Assembly (NCBI RefSeq): GCF_016406085.1
Contig: NZ_JAEHFJ010000009.1
Span: 113,499 to 177,498, forward strand
Direction: 5' to 3'
Origin: Aureibaculum flavum
GTDB taxonomy: Bacteria; Bacteroidota; Bacteroidia; Flavobacteriales; Flavobacteriaceae
DNA length: 64,000 bases
A program made the translations under genes and the position numbers. This document shows positions 26,095-34,852 of the stretch, piece by piece (within the stretch, counting starts at the first letter, position 1; every line of letters starts with the position of its first letter). The notes under the pieces are model-generated. The model made no database searches and was not told the DNA's origin. It worked only from the letters and a program-made list of their open reading frames with translations.

Positions 26095-26835
26095 TCAAAA
26101 AACTTCTTTATTTAGCTTTTTATGAAGATTGTTATTATAAACCAATATTATAATTGTTCTTATAAAGATAAAGAACAAACCTAAGCATAGATATGAGAGT
26201 GAAGGTGAGTCAAAAGCAGTTACAATACAAAAGATTAAGATGACACAAAAGGCAACACTTAAAATTATTGATAGTATGCCTATTGGTCTTATTTTCTCTA
26301 TGTAGGTCTTATGCTTTTCTGCAAATCCTTTTCCATCAATTGAGACAAACATTTTATTATATCCGAAAATTGGTTGAGATTCAAAAATTTTGACATACTC
26401 ATATTCAATATTTTTTGTTTCATCATATTTAGGAACGGTTGCCATGTCTGGGGTAACCATTGTGATGCTATTACCATTTACTTTTGAAACGGGATATCTT
26501 GTTTTGACACTTACTCCTTCGAACACGATATTCCATGTACCTTGATCTGAAATAATTTGATAAGAGCTGATATTGGAATCTTTAATTGTTAGCCAAACAG
26601 AGAATAGAAATATGCCTATTATCAAAGCGAATATTAAACCAATTAATCCAGTCATAAAGCCATAAGCAAAACCCAAAAATGTCAGATGCCATAAAACTAA
26701 ATCACATGCTAAAACTAAAATGAACAGTTCAAATAATTCAATACGTGTATTTCTAACACATCGCTCAATAATAAATTGCTCAATTGTAGTTGGATTTCTT
26801 GTGTTTTTTCTGGCAGTTGCATTTTCAATATTCAT
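26095..26835 (-). CDS. Polytopic membrane protein of unknown function (246 aa)
   Basis: Hydrophilic N-terminus (1-33), a long hydrophobic hairpin (about 34-86), a soluble beta-rich middle (about 90-180, containing QIISDQGTWNIVFEGVSVKTRYPVS-like strands) and two further helices (about 184-232). The soluble part resembles the small cytosolic/periplasmic domains of DUF3592-like membrane proteins but no family is certain. It starts 3 bp after the lipoprotein gene at 26839 and is surely co-transcribed with it. Confidence 0.65.
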   Translation of the reverse strand: MNIENATARKNTRNPTTIEQFIIERCVRNTRIELFELFILVLACDLVLWHLTFLGFAYGFMTGLIGLIFALIIGIFLFSVWLTIKDSNISSYQIISDQGTWNIVFEGVSVKTRYPVSKVNGNSITMVTPDMATVPKYDETKNIEYEYVKIFESQPIFGYNKMFVSIDGKGFAEKHKTYIEKIRPIGILSIILSVAFCVILIFCIVTAFDSPSLSYLCLGLFFIFIRTIIILVYNNNLHKKLNKEVF

Positions 26836-26838
26836 GAA

Positions 26839-27513
26839 TTATAAGCCTAACCATTTAACCATAGCAATAGTGTCACTATTTTGAGTGATCACATTGTATT
26901 GTTCACCAGTTAAAGAGGAGCTTTTTGCAACTTTATTAATAAAATCAGACCTTGTTTTAATGTCCTTACTATTCAAGATATATTTATTTTCGAGATGATT
27001 TGACATAATGGAATCAGACCATACTTCATCACTTCTAATAAATTTAAATCCACTAGTTTTTATTTTATTTAAATAAGCTCTTATTTCCTTGGGAGTTATT
27101 GGTATTTCTTCTTCATTTGATATAATTTGGGCCTCTGCCTTTCCTTTTTCTTCAGAAACAGTACGGAATGTAATAAATGCATAATCGTCATGAAATATAT
27201 GTTCCTCAAAAGAATTAATTTTAACGCGATAAAAATATTTTCCATATTGGAAAACTCCATATTCACCTTCGCCTAAATAGTTTTTATAATAGGTTTGATT
27301 GTTTTCTATTCCGACAATTGAGACTTCTGTTGACCCACCAGTAATATCGTTTAATATCAATTCTACATCGCCTTCAGAACCTTTTATCACTTTACTACCT
27401 CTTTGGGCTATTTTAATTTCATTATCATTAGTAATTGCTAATCCATCAGTTTTTGAGCAAGAGTTTAATATAATGACTATTAAAAGAGTACTTGTAATTT
27501 TTAAATATTTCAT
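26839..27513 (-). CDS. Uncharacterised lipoprotein (224 aa)
   Basis: Lipobox LNSC with Cys19. After the signal the protein has a beta-rich half (40-135) with DVELILNDITGGSTEVSIVG-type strands, then a helical, charged half ending in VAMVKWLGL-like hydrophobic residues. No family recognised and no catalytic motif. It is separated by 10 bp from the upstream lipoprotein gene at 27524 and by 3 bp from the downstream membrane-protein gene. Confidence 0.65.
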   Translation of the reverse strand: MKYLKITSTLLIVIILNSCSKTDGLAITNDNEIKIAQRGSKVIKGSEGDVELILNDITGGSTEVSIVGIENNQTYYKNYLGEGEYGVFQYGKYFYRVKINSFEEHIFHDDYAFITFRTVSEEKGKAEAQIISNEEEIPITPKEIRAYLNKIKTSGFKFIRSDEVWSDSIMSNHLENKYILNSKDIKTRSDFINKVAKSSSLTGEQYNVITQNSDTIAMVKWLGL

Positions 27514-27523
27514 AAACAGATTT

Positions 27524-28231
27524 TTATAAATTTATTCTTTTCATTTTTACTTCATTTCTTAGTGTAATATTTGGACTTATATCTAATTCTGTTACATTAA
27601 ATTCGTCATTGTCTAAATTTAGGATTTCGAATATGACCTTATTGGAAAATCGCTCTTTGGTCCATCCAGTTGGAAATACAATACCCTTTTCATCTAATGA
27701 CCAGTTTTTTGATAAAATTTTATCAGTTTCACTATCTTTAATTTTACAGGTTCCATCTCGATTGAAAATAATCCAATTGGTTTTTGGATCCCATTCAAAT
27801 GCAGTTCTAGCCAATTTTTGATCTGACTCTGAGATTTCAGTATTAATTTCTAAATATTCTGGTTTTCTATAATAGATTCCCCATTTTATGTCACAAATTA
27901 GGTTTAATTGATGATTTTTAGTTTCGTTTTCTTGTTCTAAAATCTTTTTCTCTCGTTCAATTTTATCAACTTCTCGTTGTGCTAAAGTATCGTTCCATCT
28001 TATTTTTGCATGAAGTAAAATATCTGAATAGGTTTGTTCATTCAGTTTCTCTCGATCGGTTGACTTCATAAACTCTATTTGTCCATTAAGTAACCAATAA
28101 CCATCTTCATCTAGAATTTTTTTAATTTTCTGCAAATCTTCTTTTTCGTTTTTTCTTTCGTAAACATTTTCAAGAGGTTTTCCACAACTAACTATTAATA
28201 ATAAAATTGCTATTAGATTTATTTTTTTCAT
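27524..28231 (-). CDS. Uncharacterised lipoprotein (235 aa)
   Basis: Lipobox IVSC with Cys16. The first 100 mature residues are strongly charged and helical with a probable coiled coil (about 80-105, REVDKIEREKKILEQEN). The C-terminal half is beta-rich with a lipocalin-like hint (WIIFNRDGTCKIKDSETDK, then a KNWSLDEKGIVF turn). No family recognised. It follows the gene at 28262 by 30 bp. Confidence 0.65.
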   Translation of the reverse strand: MKKINLIAILLLIVSCGKPLENVYERKNEKEDLQKIKKILDEDGYWLLNGQIEFMKSTDREKLNEQTYSDILLHAKIRWNDTLAQREVDKIEREKKILEQENETKNHQLNLICDIKWGIYYRKPEYLEINTEISESDQKLARTAFEWDPKTNWIIFNRDGTCKIKDSETDKILSKNWSLDEKGIVFPTGWTKERFSNKVIFEILNLDNDEFNVTELDISPNITLRNEVKMKRINL

Positions 28232-28261
28232 TTTGATGTATTAGGTGTAATATCGTATTAT

Positions 28262-28762
28262 TTAGATCTGCTTAGTTAAAATTATGGAATCAGAAATTTT
28301 CGATATTACAAAGATTATGTTCTCTGATTCTCTGAATTCATTGGGTCTTTTCCACGCTCCGCTGTAAATGACAGAATCAACAGATATACTTATTTTGTTT
28401 TGATCAATGAAATTATGTTTTCCAATTATTGTTGTAAAATTATCATTTCCACAAGGTGCTACGTATCTACTACTGAAATTTAATTTATTAGAAAAGGAGG
28501 TCAAGTTTCCTGCAAATTTTTGTTCAATAAATTTTGTTAGTACGTACTGTTTACTATTTGGGTCTAAACCTAAAATTTTGTTGGTTATCCAAGTCCCATT
28601 TTCTAATTCATCTTTGAACATATTCTCAATGGGTTCCATATTTTCTAAACTAATATTCTCAGCAATTTTTGATTGTGATGCTTTCTTATGGTAACTGGAA
28701 AATAGTATTGACAAAATAAAAACCAACGTAACTGTTATGAATCTTAAATATTTATGTGTCAT
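28262..28762 (-). CDS. Exported protein of unknown function (166 aa)
   Basis: N-terminal hydrophobic helix (about 7-24) that could be a signal peptide or anchor, followed by about 140 soluble residues with no recognisable domain; TWITNKILGLDPNSKQYVL (about 56-74) is the most structured part. It is the first gene after island promoter copy B, whose -7 box lies 51 bp upstream of its start codon, and heads the operon running to the NlpC/P60-like gene. Confidence 0.6.
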   Translation of the reverse strand: MTHKYLRFITVTLVFILSILFSSYHKKASQSKIAENISLENMEPIENMFKDELENGTWITNKILGLDPNSKQYVLTKFIEQKFAGNLTSFSNKLNFSSRYVAPCGNDNFTTIIGKHNFIDQNKISISVDSVIYSGAWKRPNEFRESENIIFVISKISDSIILTKQI

Positions 28763-28813
28763 AATTTTAATTTTGCTAGTCTTAATTCTGAAAACTTATT
28801 CTTAATTTTAAAT

Positions 28814-28884
28814 CAAAAGTAACATAGCAGGAGGTAAACAGCGTATGTTAATGTCTATTTGGATGGTTTTAATCGATATTTGAA
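28814..28884 (-). promoter_or_regulatory. Island promoter, copy B (direct-repeat operator plus -7 box)
   Basis: Plus-strand half-sites AATGTCTATTTGGA (28850) and AATCGATATTTGAA (28871) begin exactly 21 bp apart. CAAAAGTA at 28814-28821 is TACTTTTG on the minus strand, with exactly 28 bp between it and the first half-site. The start codon of the 166-aa gene is 51 bp downstream. Confidence 0.8.
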
Positions 28885-28992
28885 TTTATGAAGTGATATT
28901 TTGTAGTCAATGACATAATCGTGGTCATTTTCTTCAATAAAATTTGTCAAGAATCTAGGTGAGAATTTTGGACTATTGAATTTCTTGAAGCT

Positions 28993-30657
28993 TTAATTAT
29001 TTATATAAACACCATCAGTAAATTCAAATTGAGAAAAGTGTTTTTGATTGTTATAGTTTTGATAAGCCTCATTAAGTTTATATTCTTTATTAATTTTCTC
29101 AAAAACAAAAACGATATTGAGAAGGACTCTACTATCGTCTTCACTTTTAAATTCATTTTCCAGTATAATTTTTTTGCCTATTTTTTTTAAAGTGAATATT
29201 TGATGACTTGTTCCTATTATAGTTTGATCTAATTCTATTTTAATGGTTTCATTAAATTCTTTGTTAAAAGTAAGATTATATCTCACACCTCTCTGATAAT
29301 CTATTTGTTCATTGATGACAAAAGATTGATGAAAATCACATTGACCATAATCTTCAAAAGTCAAGTTAAATACGAGTTGTTCTTTCGGTATAGGTTCTTT
29401 TCTATTGTATGGGTAGTGTACAAATTTAGGAGTTACATTAATATTCGCTTTTGGCTTTAAATTATGTTTGGTATTATATTCGTTAAGGTAAAAACGATTT
29501 TTATTGGCACTGTGGATATCCCACAATTTTTCGATATTAATTAAATCATTATCTTCAATATTTATTAAAGTATCTAAACTAAAAGACATTCTTTCGTTTC
29601 TATAATATTGATCTGAATATAAGTTATCAATAATTAAACTATTATTTTTTATTGTGAAATAAATAAAAAAAGGATCTAGTTTTCTTCCAAAAGTAGAAGT
29701 AAAACGACCTGTGTAATCATTTTTTTTACTTAAACCGACATAAGCATCTAATTGTTCTGGGGCATTATAGCCTGTACTAGTTCCTAATTTAGCATAGGTG
29801 TAAAAACTAAATTCTTTGTTGTTCGTTAAATTTTTAAAAAAATACTTATGTTTTGAGAATATACGATCTCCTGTTTTATAATATTCTAGATATTCATCAT
29901 TTGTGATTTTATACGTTTTATTTTTTAAATAGATTTCATTATTTTTAATTGTCATTTTTCTAAACAGTATTGTATCCTGTTTCTGCACAGGAACGATATT
30001 TATAAACCTTTCGTCAAACCCTGCGTTTAGACTATCTATGTCTTCAAAATAACTAATAGTTTCTATTTTATTATAATCATATTTCTGAATGAATGTATCC
30101 GTTTTAAAAAAAAGAGTTCTTTCTTCCTTTTTATCGCTTAAGAGCTTAAGCGTGTCATTAGTAATTGTAAAATGAAGATCTTTTTTTGTATTTGTATTAA
30201 TGTATAACATTTTATTGGCCCAGTTACTTAATGAAATATCATTTTTAAAATGTTCTATTTTTGATACATCATTAATTTCACCTAAATTATTATACACGTG
30301 AAATAAGAATTTCTTTTTTGTAAATAAATTTTCCATTAAAAAATTATAGCTAATAAATACATCATTACCTTTTTTATAACATTCAAAAAAAGCCTTATCA
30401 TAATTGTAAATTTTAAACGAAAAGTCATTCGTTTCAATCTTACTTTTAAACAGTAAAGTATCGTATGACTTTAAATATTCATTTTCCAAGTAACGAATTA
30501 CTTTAAAATCTCTATAATCTATTGTAAAAATGGAATCTATTGTACTGTTTTTAAGTTCATTTTTTTTCGAGGGATTATACTTATTACTCATGAAAAGAAT
30601 AACGGATAGAAAAATTAAAAAAGTATATTTCATAGGTTTAGAGGTGTTTTTTCTCAC
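28993..30657 (-). CDS. Exported protein of unknown function (554 aa)
   Basis: A large exported protein with a hydrophobic N-terminal segment (about 11-23). A second in-frame ATG at 30633 (MKYTFLIFLSV) gives a more classical signal peptide and may be the real start. The body is beta-rich with repeated lengths of Asp/Asn/Lys-rich strands, no cysteine clusters and no recognised family; two halves both contain YIIY-like strand pairs separated by NLTNNKEFSFYTY. It lies 126 bp downstream of the DKNYY gene at 30784, with a structured palindrome in the gap. Upstream genes are probably on the same transcript from promoter D. Confidence 0.65.
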   Translation of the reverse strand: MRKNTSKPMKYTFLIFLSVILFMSNKYNPSKKNELKNSTIDSIFTIDYRDFKVIRYLENEYLKSYDTLLFKSKIETNDFSFKIYNYDKAFFECYKKGNDVFISYNFLMENLFTKKKFLFHVYNNLGEINDVSKIEHFKNDISLSNWANKMLYINTNTKKDLHFTITNDTLKLLSDKKEERTLFFKTDTFIQKYDYNKIETISYFEDIDSLNAGFDERFINIVPVQKQDTILFRKMTIKNNEIYLKNKTYKITNDEYLEYYKTGDRIFSKHKYFFKNLTNNKEFSFYTYAKLGTSTGYNAPEQLDAYVGLSKKNDYTGRFTSTFGRKLDPFFIYFTIKNNSLIIDNLYSDQYYRNERMSFSLDTLINIEDNDLINIEKLWDIHSANKNRFYLNEYNTKHNLKPKANINVTPKFVHYPYNRKEPIPKEQLVFNLTFEDYGQCDFHQSFVINEQIDYQRGVRYNLTFNKEFNETIKIELDQTIIGTSHQIFTLKKIGKKIILENEFKSEDDSRVLLNIVFVFEKINKEYKLNEAYQNYNNQKHFSQFEFTDGVYINN

Positions 30658-30676
30658 CCAAGATTCCGAAAATGGC

Positions 30677-30727
30677 TCTCGACGTTACGCCACTCAACCA
30701 AGGAGTGGTAAATATGGTAACTCGAGA
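30677..30727. repeat. Long imperfect palindrome between two island genes
   Basis: An extended stem: TCTCGA (30677-30682) pairs with TCGAGA (30722-30727), GTTAC (30684-30688) with GTAAC (30717-30721), and CCACTC (30690-30695) with GAGTGG (30703-30708), around a 7-nt loop. Only a 1-nt bulge and an asymmetric internal loop interrupt it. The minus-strand reading of this region (VEWRNVESHFRNLG) is of the kind seen in flavobacterial intergenic repeats, so a dispersed palindromic repeat is more likely than a regulated terminator. Confidence 0.55.
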
Positions 30728-30783
30728 TACTGTTTTTAATTTCATAATTCAATTTTCACTTTTTTGGTTAGTGTACTCCAGTT

Positions 30784-32031
30784 TTAAAATTTATAAGTTT
30801 TACCCACAAAAGTCAAAATATCTTTTCTGCTTTTTATGAGCTCCCAATAGCCCTGGTTATTTTTTAAAATATAATAATTACTAGGAGACTGGGTGTCTTG
30901 ACTGCAGCCCATGCGATACCCTTTCAATATAGATACCAATTCAATAGAATCAAAATCGGTTATACCTCCTTGAGTTAATAGCTTTTTTGTGGCGAGCGGA
31001 TAATTACTTTTATAGAGTGCATCGGTTACCATTTGTACCGGAAAAACAGTAGTATAGGGTTCTGTTTTTTCTTTTTTTATTGAAACTGATTCAAGAAGAA
31101 TTTTGTTCGTTCTATATTCAATGTTTACTTGATAAGTACCGTTTTTATCTTTAACCACACTGTCATAAGCATTATTTTTTATCACTTGTAAGGAGTTAGC
31201 GTCTAACGCTGTGGTAGTACTACCTCTGAAAATAATTTTATCATCAAAACCAATAAGGTCTGCAGCAAAAACGGTAATGTTTTTGGTGTCAATATGGGTA
31301 TAAATAGTCGGTTCATTTAGATAATACAACGTGTCATTAACGATGCCATATTTGGTTTTTGGAATGGATTTCGTATTTTGAACAGTGATGTCATATCTGG
31401 GTTTTAAGTTAAACAGTTTCTTATTATTGTATTCAAAAACGGTTGTACTATCTTTAAAATAATGACCATTTACGGATTGTAAGTTTTGAATTGTTTTTAC
31501 TTTTTTATCACCTTCGTAAACCGAATTTTTATCATAACCAAAGGGATAATTATAAACAAACGTAGTGGGATCTGCGTCATTAATAAGCTTGTTTCTATAA
31601 TAAACACTGTTTTTATCTTTAAAATAGTCATCACCTATACTTGTAAATGTGAGGGTGTCTATTTTATCTATTTTAATGTCATTTCGATAGAAATAGTCAT
31701 CATTTATCCAATATATACTCTTGTCTCTATAAGAATTGATTTGAACAACTTTTGGGTTGCTAGGTATAATATTTAGCTTCAATCCATTATAGAACATATT
31801 AGAATTGTCTAAGGCTAATCCATCCACAATAATTTTCAATTCATTAGGGTTAACATCTACTTTTCTATGGATAGAACAGTTTTCAAAATATACCGTTTCT
31901 TTATTTACAATATAGTTAGGCTCTTCAAGGTATGTGCAACCAGAATGACCACCTTTAGGTTCTTTAACTTGTCCAATTACAGCAATTGTAAAAGAAAACG
32001 TTAGTGTTAGAATGCATATGTATTTATTCAT
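30784..32031 (-). CDS. DKNYY-repeat exported protein (415 aa)
   Basis: Exported protein (signal peptide 1-20, ends AVIGQ). Residues about 40-290 are tandem DKNYY-type repeats, each of the form strand, YYKDKNxVYY, strand, DADxxTF; examples are YFKDKNSVYYRNKLINDADP and YGYDKNSVYEGDKK-like units. The C-terminal 120 residues are different and mixed alpha/beta. DKNYY proteins are extracytoplasmic and of unknown role. It lies 3 bp after the larger DKNYY gene at 32035, so the pair is translationally close and likely arose by duplication. Confidence 0.82.
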   Translation of the reverse strand: MNKYICILTLTFSFTIAVIGQVKEPKGGHSGCTYLEEPNYIVNKETVYFENCSIHRKVDVNPNELKIIVDGLALDNSNMFYNGLKLNIIPSNPKVVQINSYRDKSIYWINDDYFYRNDIKIDKIDTLTFTSIGDDYFKDKNSVYYRNKLINDADPTTFVYNYPFGYDKNSVYEGDKKVKTIQNLQSVNGHYFKDSTTVFEYNNKKLFNLKPRYDITVQNTKSIPKTKYGIVNDTLYYLNEPTIYTHIDTKNITVFAADLIGFDDKIIFRGSTTTALDANSLQVIKNNAYDSVVKDKNGTYQVNIEYRTNKILLESVSIKKEKTEPYTTVFPVQMVTDALYKSNYPLATKKLLTQGGITDFDSIELVSILKGYRMGCSQDTQSPSNYYILKNNQGYWELIKSRKDILTFVGKTYKF

Positions 32032-32034
32032 GAT

Positions 32035-34080
32035 TTACAGTTTAAAGTTAACTTTTGATCTCAATATTTTTTTATTGTAATGATAAAAATAGGTATCGTC
32101 AAAACCGTACCTATTAAATACATAGAAAGATTTGCTATCAGCTTCCGGAATCAATTTTTCGTTATAATAAACCCCGTTTTTATCTGAAGTATAATTATTA
32201 CCATGAATAAAAAAGGTACTAGGGTCGAGTGTGGTCTTTTTCCCATCGTAATACACAAAATTTTTATCGCGAGCATAATGTAAACTATTAAGACCTTCAA
32301 AAGACTCAAGGTCTATATCAAAAACAATATTGTCATACAAGGCTTTATTGTTCTTAAATGTAAAATACCGTACATAAGTACCACTATGATTAATATTAGC
32401 TAAATCAACCCCTTTAATCTCAAATAAATCTTTGTAGTATAAGGTATGGCCATCAGTAGAATATTTAGAGTCAAGATATTTATATAATTTTCTTTCTTTT
32501 GGAGTACTTATATTTTGTCCATATTCAAATATCCTATTCATGGAAGTAACAATTTTATCATTATCTTCCTTTATAATTGTTTCTTGGAGGTCTAAGGTTG
32601 CTATAGTTTTTCCTTTGTAGATGAGTTGATTCCCATTAATGGCATAACTGTCATTTATAACTTTAAAATGGTTAAGGTTTGGATTGTCAACAAGAATGTC
32701 AAAACCAGAATAATTTATATATATAATTTTATTTCCAAAAGATAAATAGTTGTCTTCAATAATTTTTAAAAGTGTTTCTTTTAAAGGTTTAATACTATGT
32801 ATCTTATCACCTTCATAAAAAATTGCATTCTTGTCTTCAGTATGGTATTCGCTTAGCACCTTAAACGTGTTAGGGTCAGCATCTATAATTTTTTTATAGG
32901 TGTGGTATACATTTTTAGCATCTTTACAATAGGCATCATAATCATTTTTAATAATTGAAAAGGTAGCCGGATCTATTTCATTAACCGGGTTAAAAGTAAC
33001 CTTATCATCATACTCATAAATTAAATATACTTGATTTTTGTCTTTGGCATAATCATTTGTAAAAACCTCAAAACTTTCTGCATCAATAAATGGTTGTCTT
33101 AAGCCATTCATGTAAACATTTTTACCTTTTTCTATAATGGTATTGTTCGAATTAGGAAATGTATATAAAGTAGATAATGAGGCTTTGGTATCCTTATCAT
33201 ATTTGTATTGAACTTCTTCATTTTCAAAAGCTTTTTCTAACTGCTTTTCTAGCTTAAGTTTAAATGCTCTTAAATTATCGGGTTTTATATGTCTTTCATC
33301 AACTTTTATAGGAAAAGTTTCACCCAAATAAAATTGATGAAATTTATCTTTAGCATAATGTTGCACATTTGGTATAGGCACTTCAAATGTTGCTACATCA
33401 GCCTTTAAGTAATTTGTTCTACAGAGTACATTAGACTTATCTTTAGTGTAATTATAGTTGATATATTCAAAACTAGACGCATCCATTTGATAACAATGAT
33501 TATTGTTATCACAGATCATGTTTTGATCACCTATAAATTCTATTCTATCTATATCTTTTCTTTTAAAGAGAGTAATGTTTTTAGGACGTATTGGTGTTTT
33601 ATATCCTTCATTGTAAACATAATTTTTATCTTTAAACATTGTACTATTTACAATCTGAAAAGTTGAAGCATTAGAACCAAATATGGAATTAAATTCCCAA
33701 TAAATGATTTCATTATCTATACCAATTTTTTCTGTTATTAAATTGAAGTCTTTTGGAGACATACTGCCAATGCCTATATAGCCAACATCACTTTTTACAT
33801 AAACATCGTTCTTATCAGATATTTGCTCGTTATAGCGATCTCCATTTCCATGTATCTCAAAAGTATTAGCATCATAATTAGTTTTCGCTCCTTTGTAATA
33901 AATATTATTTTTATCTTTTGAAAAATATTTATTTTCATACAAAACATCAAAACTATTGGCATCAGCTCCAGTGATCACCTTGTCATAATAATAAACGGTT
34001 TGATCTTCTACAACATAAGTCTGTGCAGACAAATTGGTGAAATAGAGTGTAAATAATATTATTTTCAGTATTGTTTTCAT
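32035..34080 (-). CDS. Large DKNYY-repeat exported protein (681 aa)
   Basis: Exported protein (signal peptide 1-19, ends NLSAQ) made almost wholly of about a dozen DKNYY-type repeats. Recognisable cores are YFSKDKNNIYYKG, FKDKNYVYNEG, YTKDKSNVLCR, YAKDKNQVYLIY, YHTEDKNAIFYEG, YARDKNFVYYDG and YTSDKNGVYYNE, each followed by a DAxTF or DPxTF element. The last repeat ends RYGFDDTYFYHYNKKI near the C-terminus. An interior helix (about 275-300, LRAFKLKLEKQLEKAFENEE) interrupts the array. No catalytic motif; a repetitive adhesive or ligand-binding surface is plausible. Confidence 0.82.
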   Translation of the reverse strand: MKTILKIILFTLYFTNLSAQTYVVEDQTVYYYDKVITGADANSFDVLYENKYFSKDKNNIYYKGAKTNYDANTFEIHGNGDRYNEQISDKNDVYVKSDVGYIGIGSMSPKDFNLITEKIGIDNEIIYWEFNSIFGSNASTFQIVNSTMFKDKNYVYNEGYKTPIRPKNITLFKRKDIDRIEFIGDQNMICDNNNHCYQMDASSFEYINYNYTKDKSNVLCRTNYLKADVATFEVPIPNVQHYAKDKFHQFYLGETFPIKVDERHIKPDNLRAFKLKLEKQLEKAFENEEVQYKYDKDTKASLSTLYTFPNSNNTIIEKGKNVYMNGLRQPFIDAESFEVFTNDYAKDKNQVYLIYEYDDKVTFNPVNEIDPATFSIIKNDYDAYCKDAKNVYHTYKKIIDADPNTFKVLSEYHTEDKNAIFYEGDKIHSIKPLKETLLKIIEDNYLSFGNKIIYINYSGFDILVDNPNLNHFKVINDSYAINGNQLIYKGKTIATLDLQETIIKEDNDKIVTSMNRIFEYGQNISTPKERKLYKYLDSKYSTDGHTLYYKDLFEIKGVDLANINHSGTYVRYFTFKNNKALYDNIVFDIDLESFEGLNSLHYARDKNFVYYDGKKTTLDPSTFFIHGNNYTSDKNGVYYNEKLIPEADSKSFYVFNRYGFDDTYFYHYNKKILRSKVNFKL

Positions 34081-34129
34081 TAATATAATTGTTTAAGTTA
34101 TCAGCTAATTTGCGATAGGCTCTATATTA

Positions 34130-34717
34130 TTAATATCCATCGCCTATATTCAGCTTATGATAGATTATCTTTTTCTTATTTAATATTTCATATTCAATGC
34201 CAATACTGTCATTGTTTTTAGTAATTAAAACAGCATTTATAGTGTTAATTTTGTCATATAAACTATGCTTTCTGGGAGCTTCCTTATAATCGGTTACTTC
34301 TTCAAAAATTGTTGAATACGCTGGTCTACAAATGTTATGTTCTAGTACTTCATATTGCCTCTCAAAAATAAAAACCCTGGGCGTTGATAATGCGTTATGT
34401 CTAGTTACCTCTATTCTAATGTCTTTATTAAGTTGTATTTGCTGGTAATCTCCATTTGTAGTAATATAATTGTACATACCGAAAAATGGAATAGCCATAG
34501 GGATAATACTTAAAACGAGTAGGGCAATTATTACATAAAAATAATTTCTAGCACTTTTATTTTTCCAAAAGGTAATTATATAAATTGTAGTACATAAAAT
34601 CCATACCCAAGCAATAATTTTCTCAGTTAAATATCCATATAATTGCCAATCAGAGAAGTAATTTAAAATTACATTAATTGCAAAAATGAGACAAATAAAA
34701 TAGTATGTTTTTTTCAT
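34130..34717 (-). CDS. Membrane protein with three N-terminal helices and exported tail (195 aa)
   Basis: Three hydrophobic helices (about 4-22, 32-50 and 57-80) are followed by about 110 residues of soluble sequence with GDYQQIQLNKDIRIEVTRH and FERQYEVLEHNICRPAYSTIFEEV segments. This topology places the tail outside the cytoplasm if the N-terminus is inside. No family recognised. It is 135 bp downstream of the L-domain protein and 49 bp upstream of the large DKNYY gene. Confidence 0.65.
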   Translation of the reverse strand: MKKTYYFICLIFAINVILNYFSDWQLYGYLTEKIIAWVWILCTTIYIITFWKNKSARNYFYVIIALLVLSIIPMAIPFFGMYNYITTNGDYQQIQLNKDIRIEVTRHNALSTPRVFIFERQYEVLEHNICRPAYSTIFEEVTDYKEAPRKHSLYDKINTINAVLITKNNDSIGIEYEILNKKKIIYHKLNIGDGY

Positions 34718-34852
34718 ATGATATTTTTAACTAAGAAATAATGTTTTTATTCTTCGTTTTAATGAAACTGTAGTATTTATGTATTTCTAATAAAAATATC
34801 AGTATCTAAAGATTCGATTTCAAATTTAATTACATTTTTAAACTAGTTATTT

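Noticed and set aside
28870..28992. Open reading continuing in frame for about 45 codons past the stop of the 554-aa gene, overlapping promoter B
   Set aside because: It has no start codon of its own and the same DNA is explained by the promoter, which is conserved in five other places with different reading frames. Chance or a decayed extension is simpler.
30677..30727. Palindrome as an intrinsic terminator of the DKNYY operon
   Set aside because: No T-run follows the stem on the minus strand, and a gene begins directly after it.
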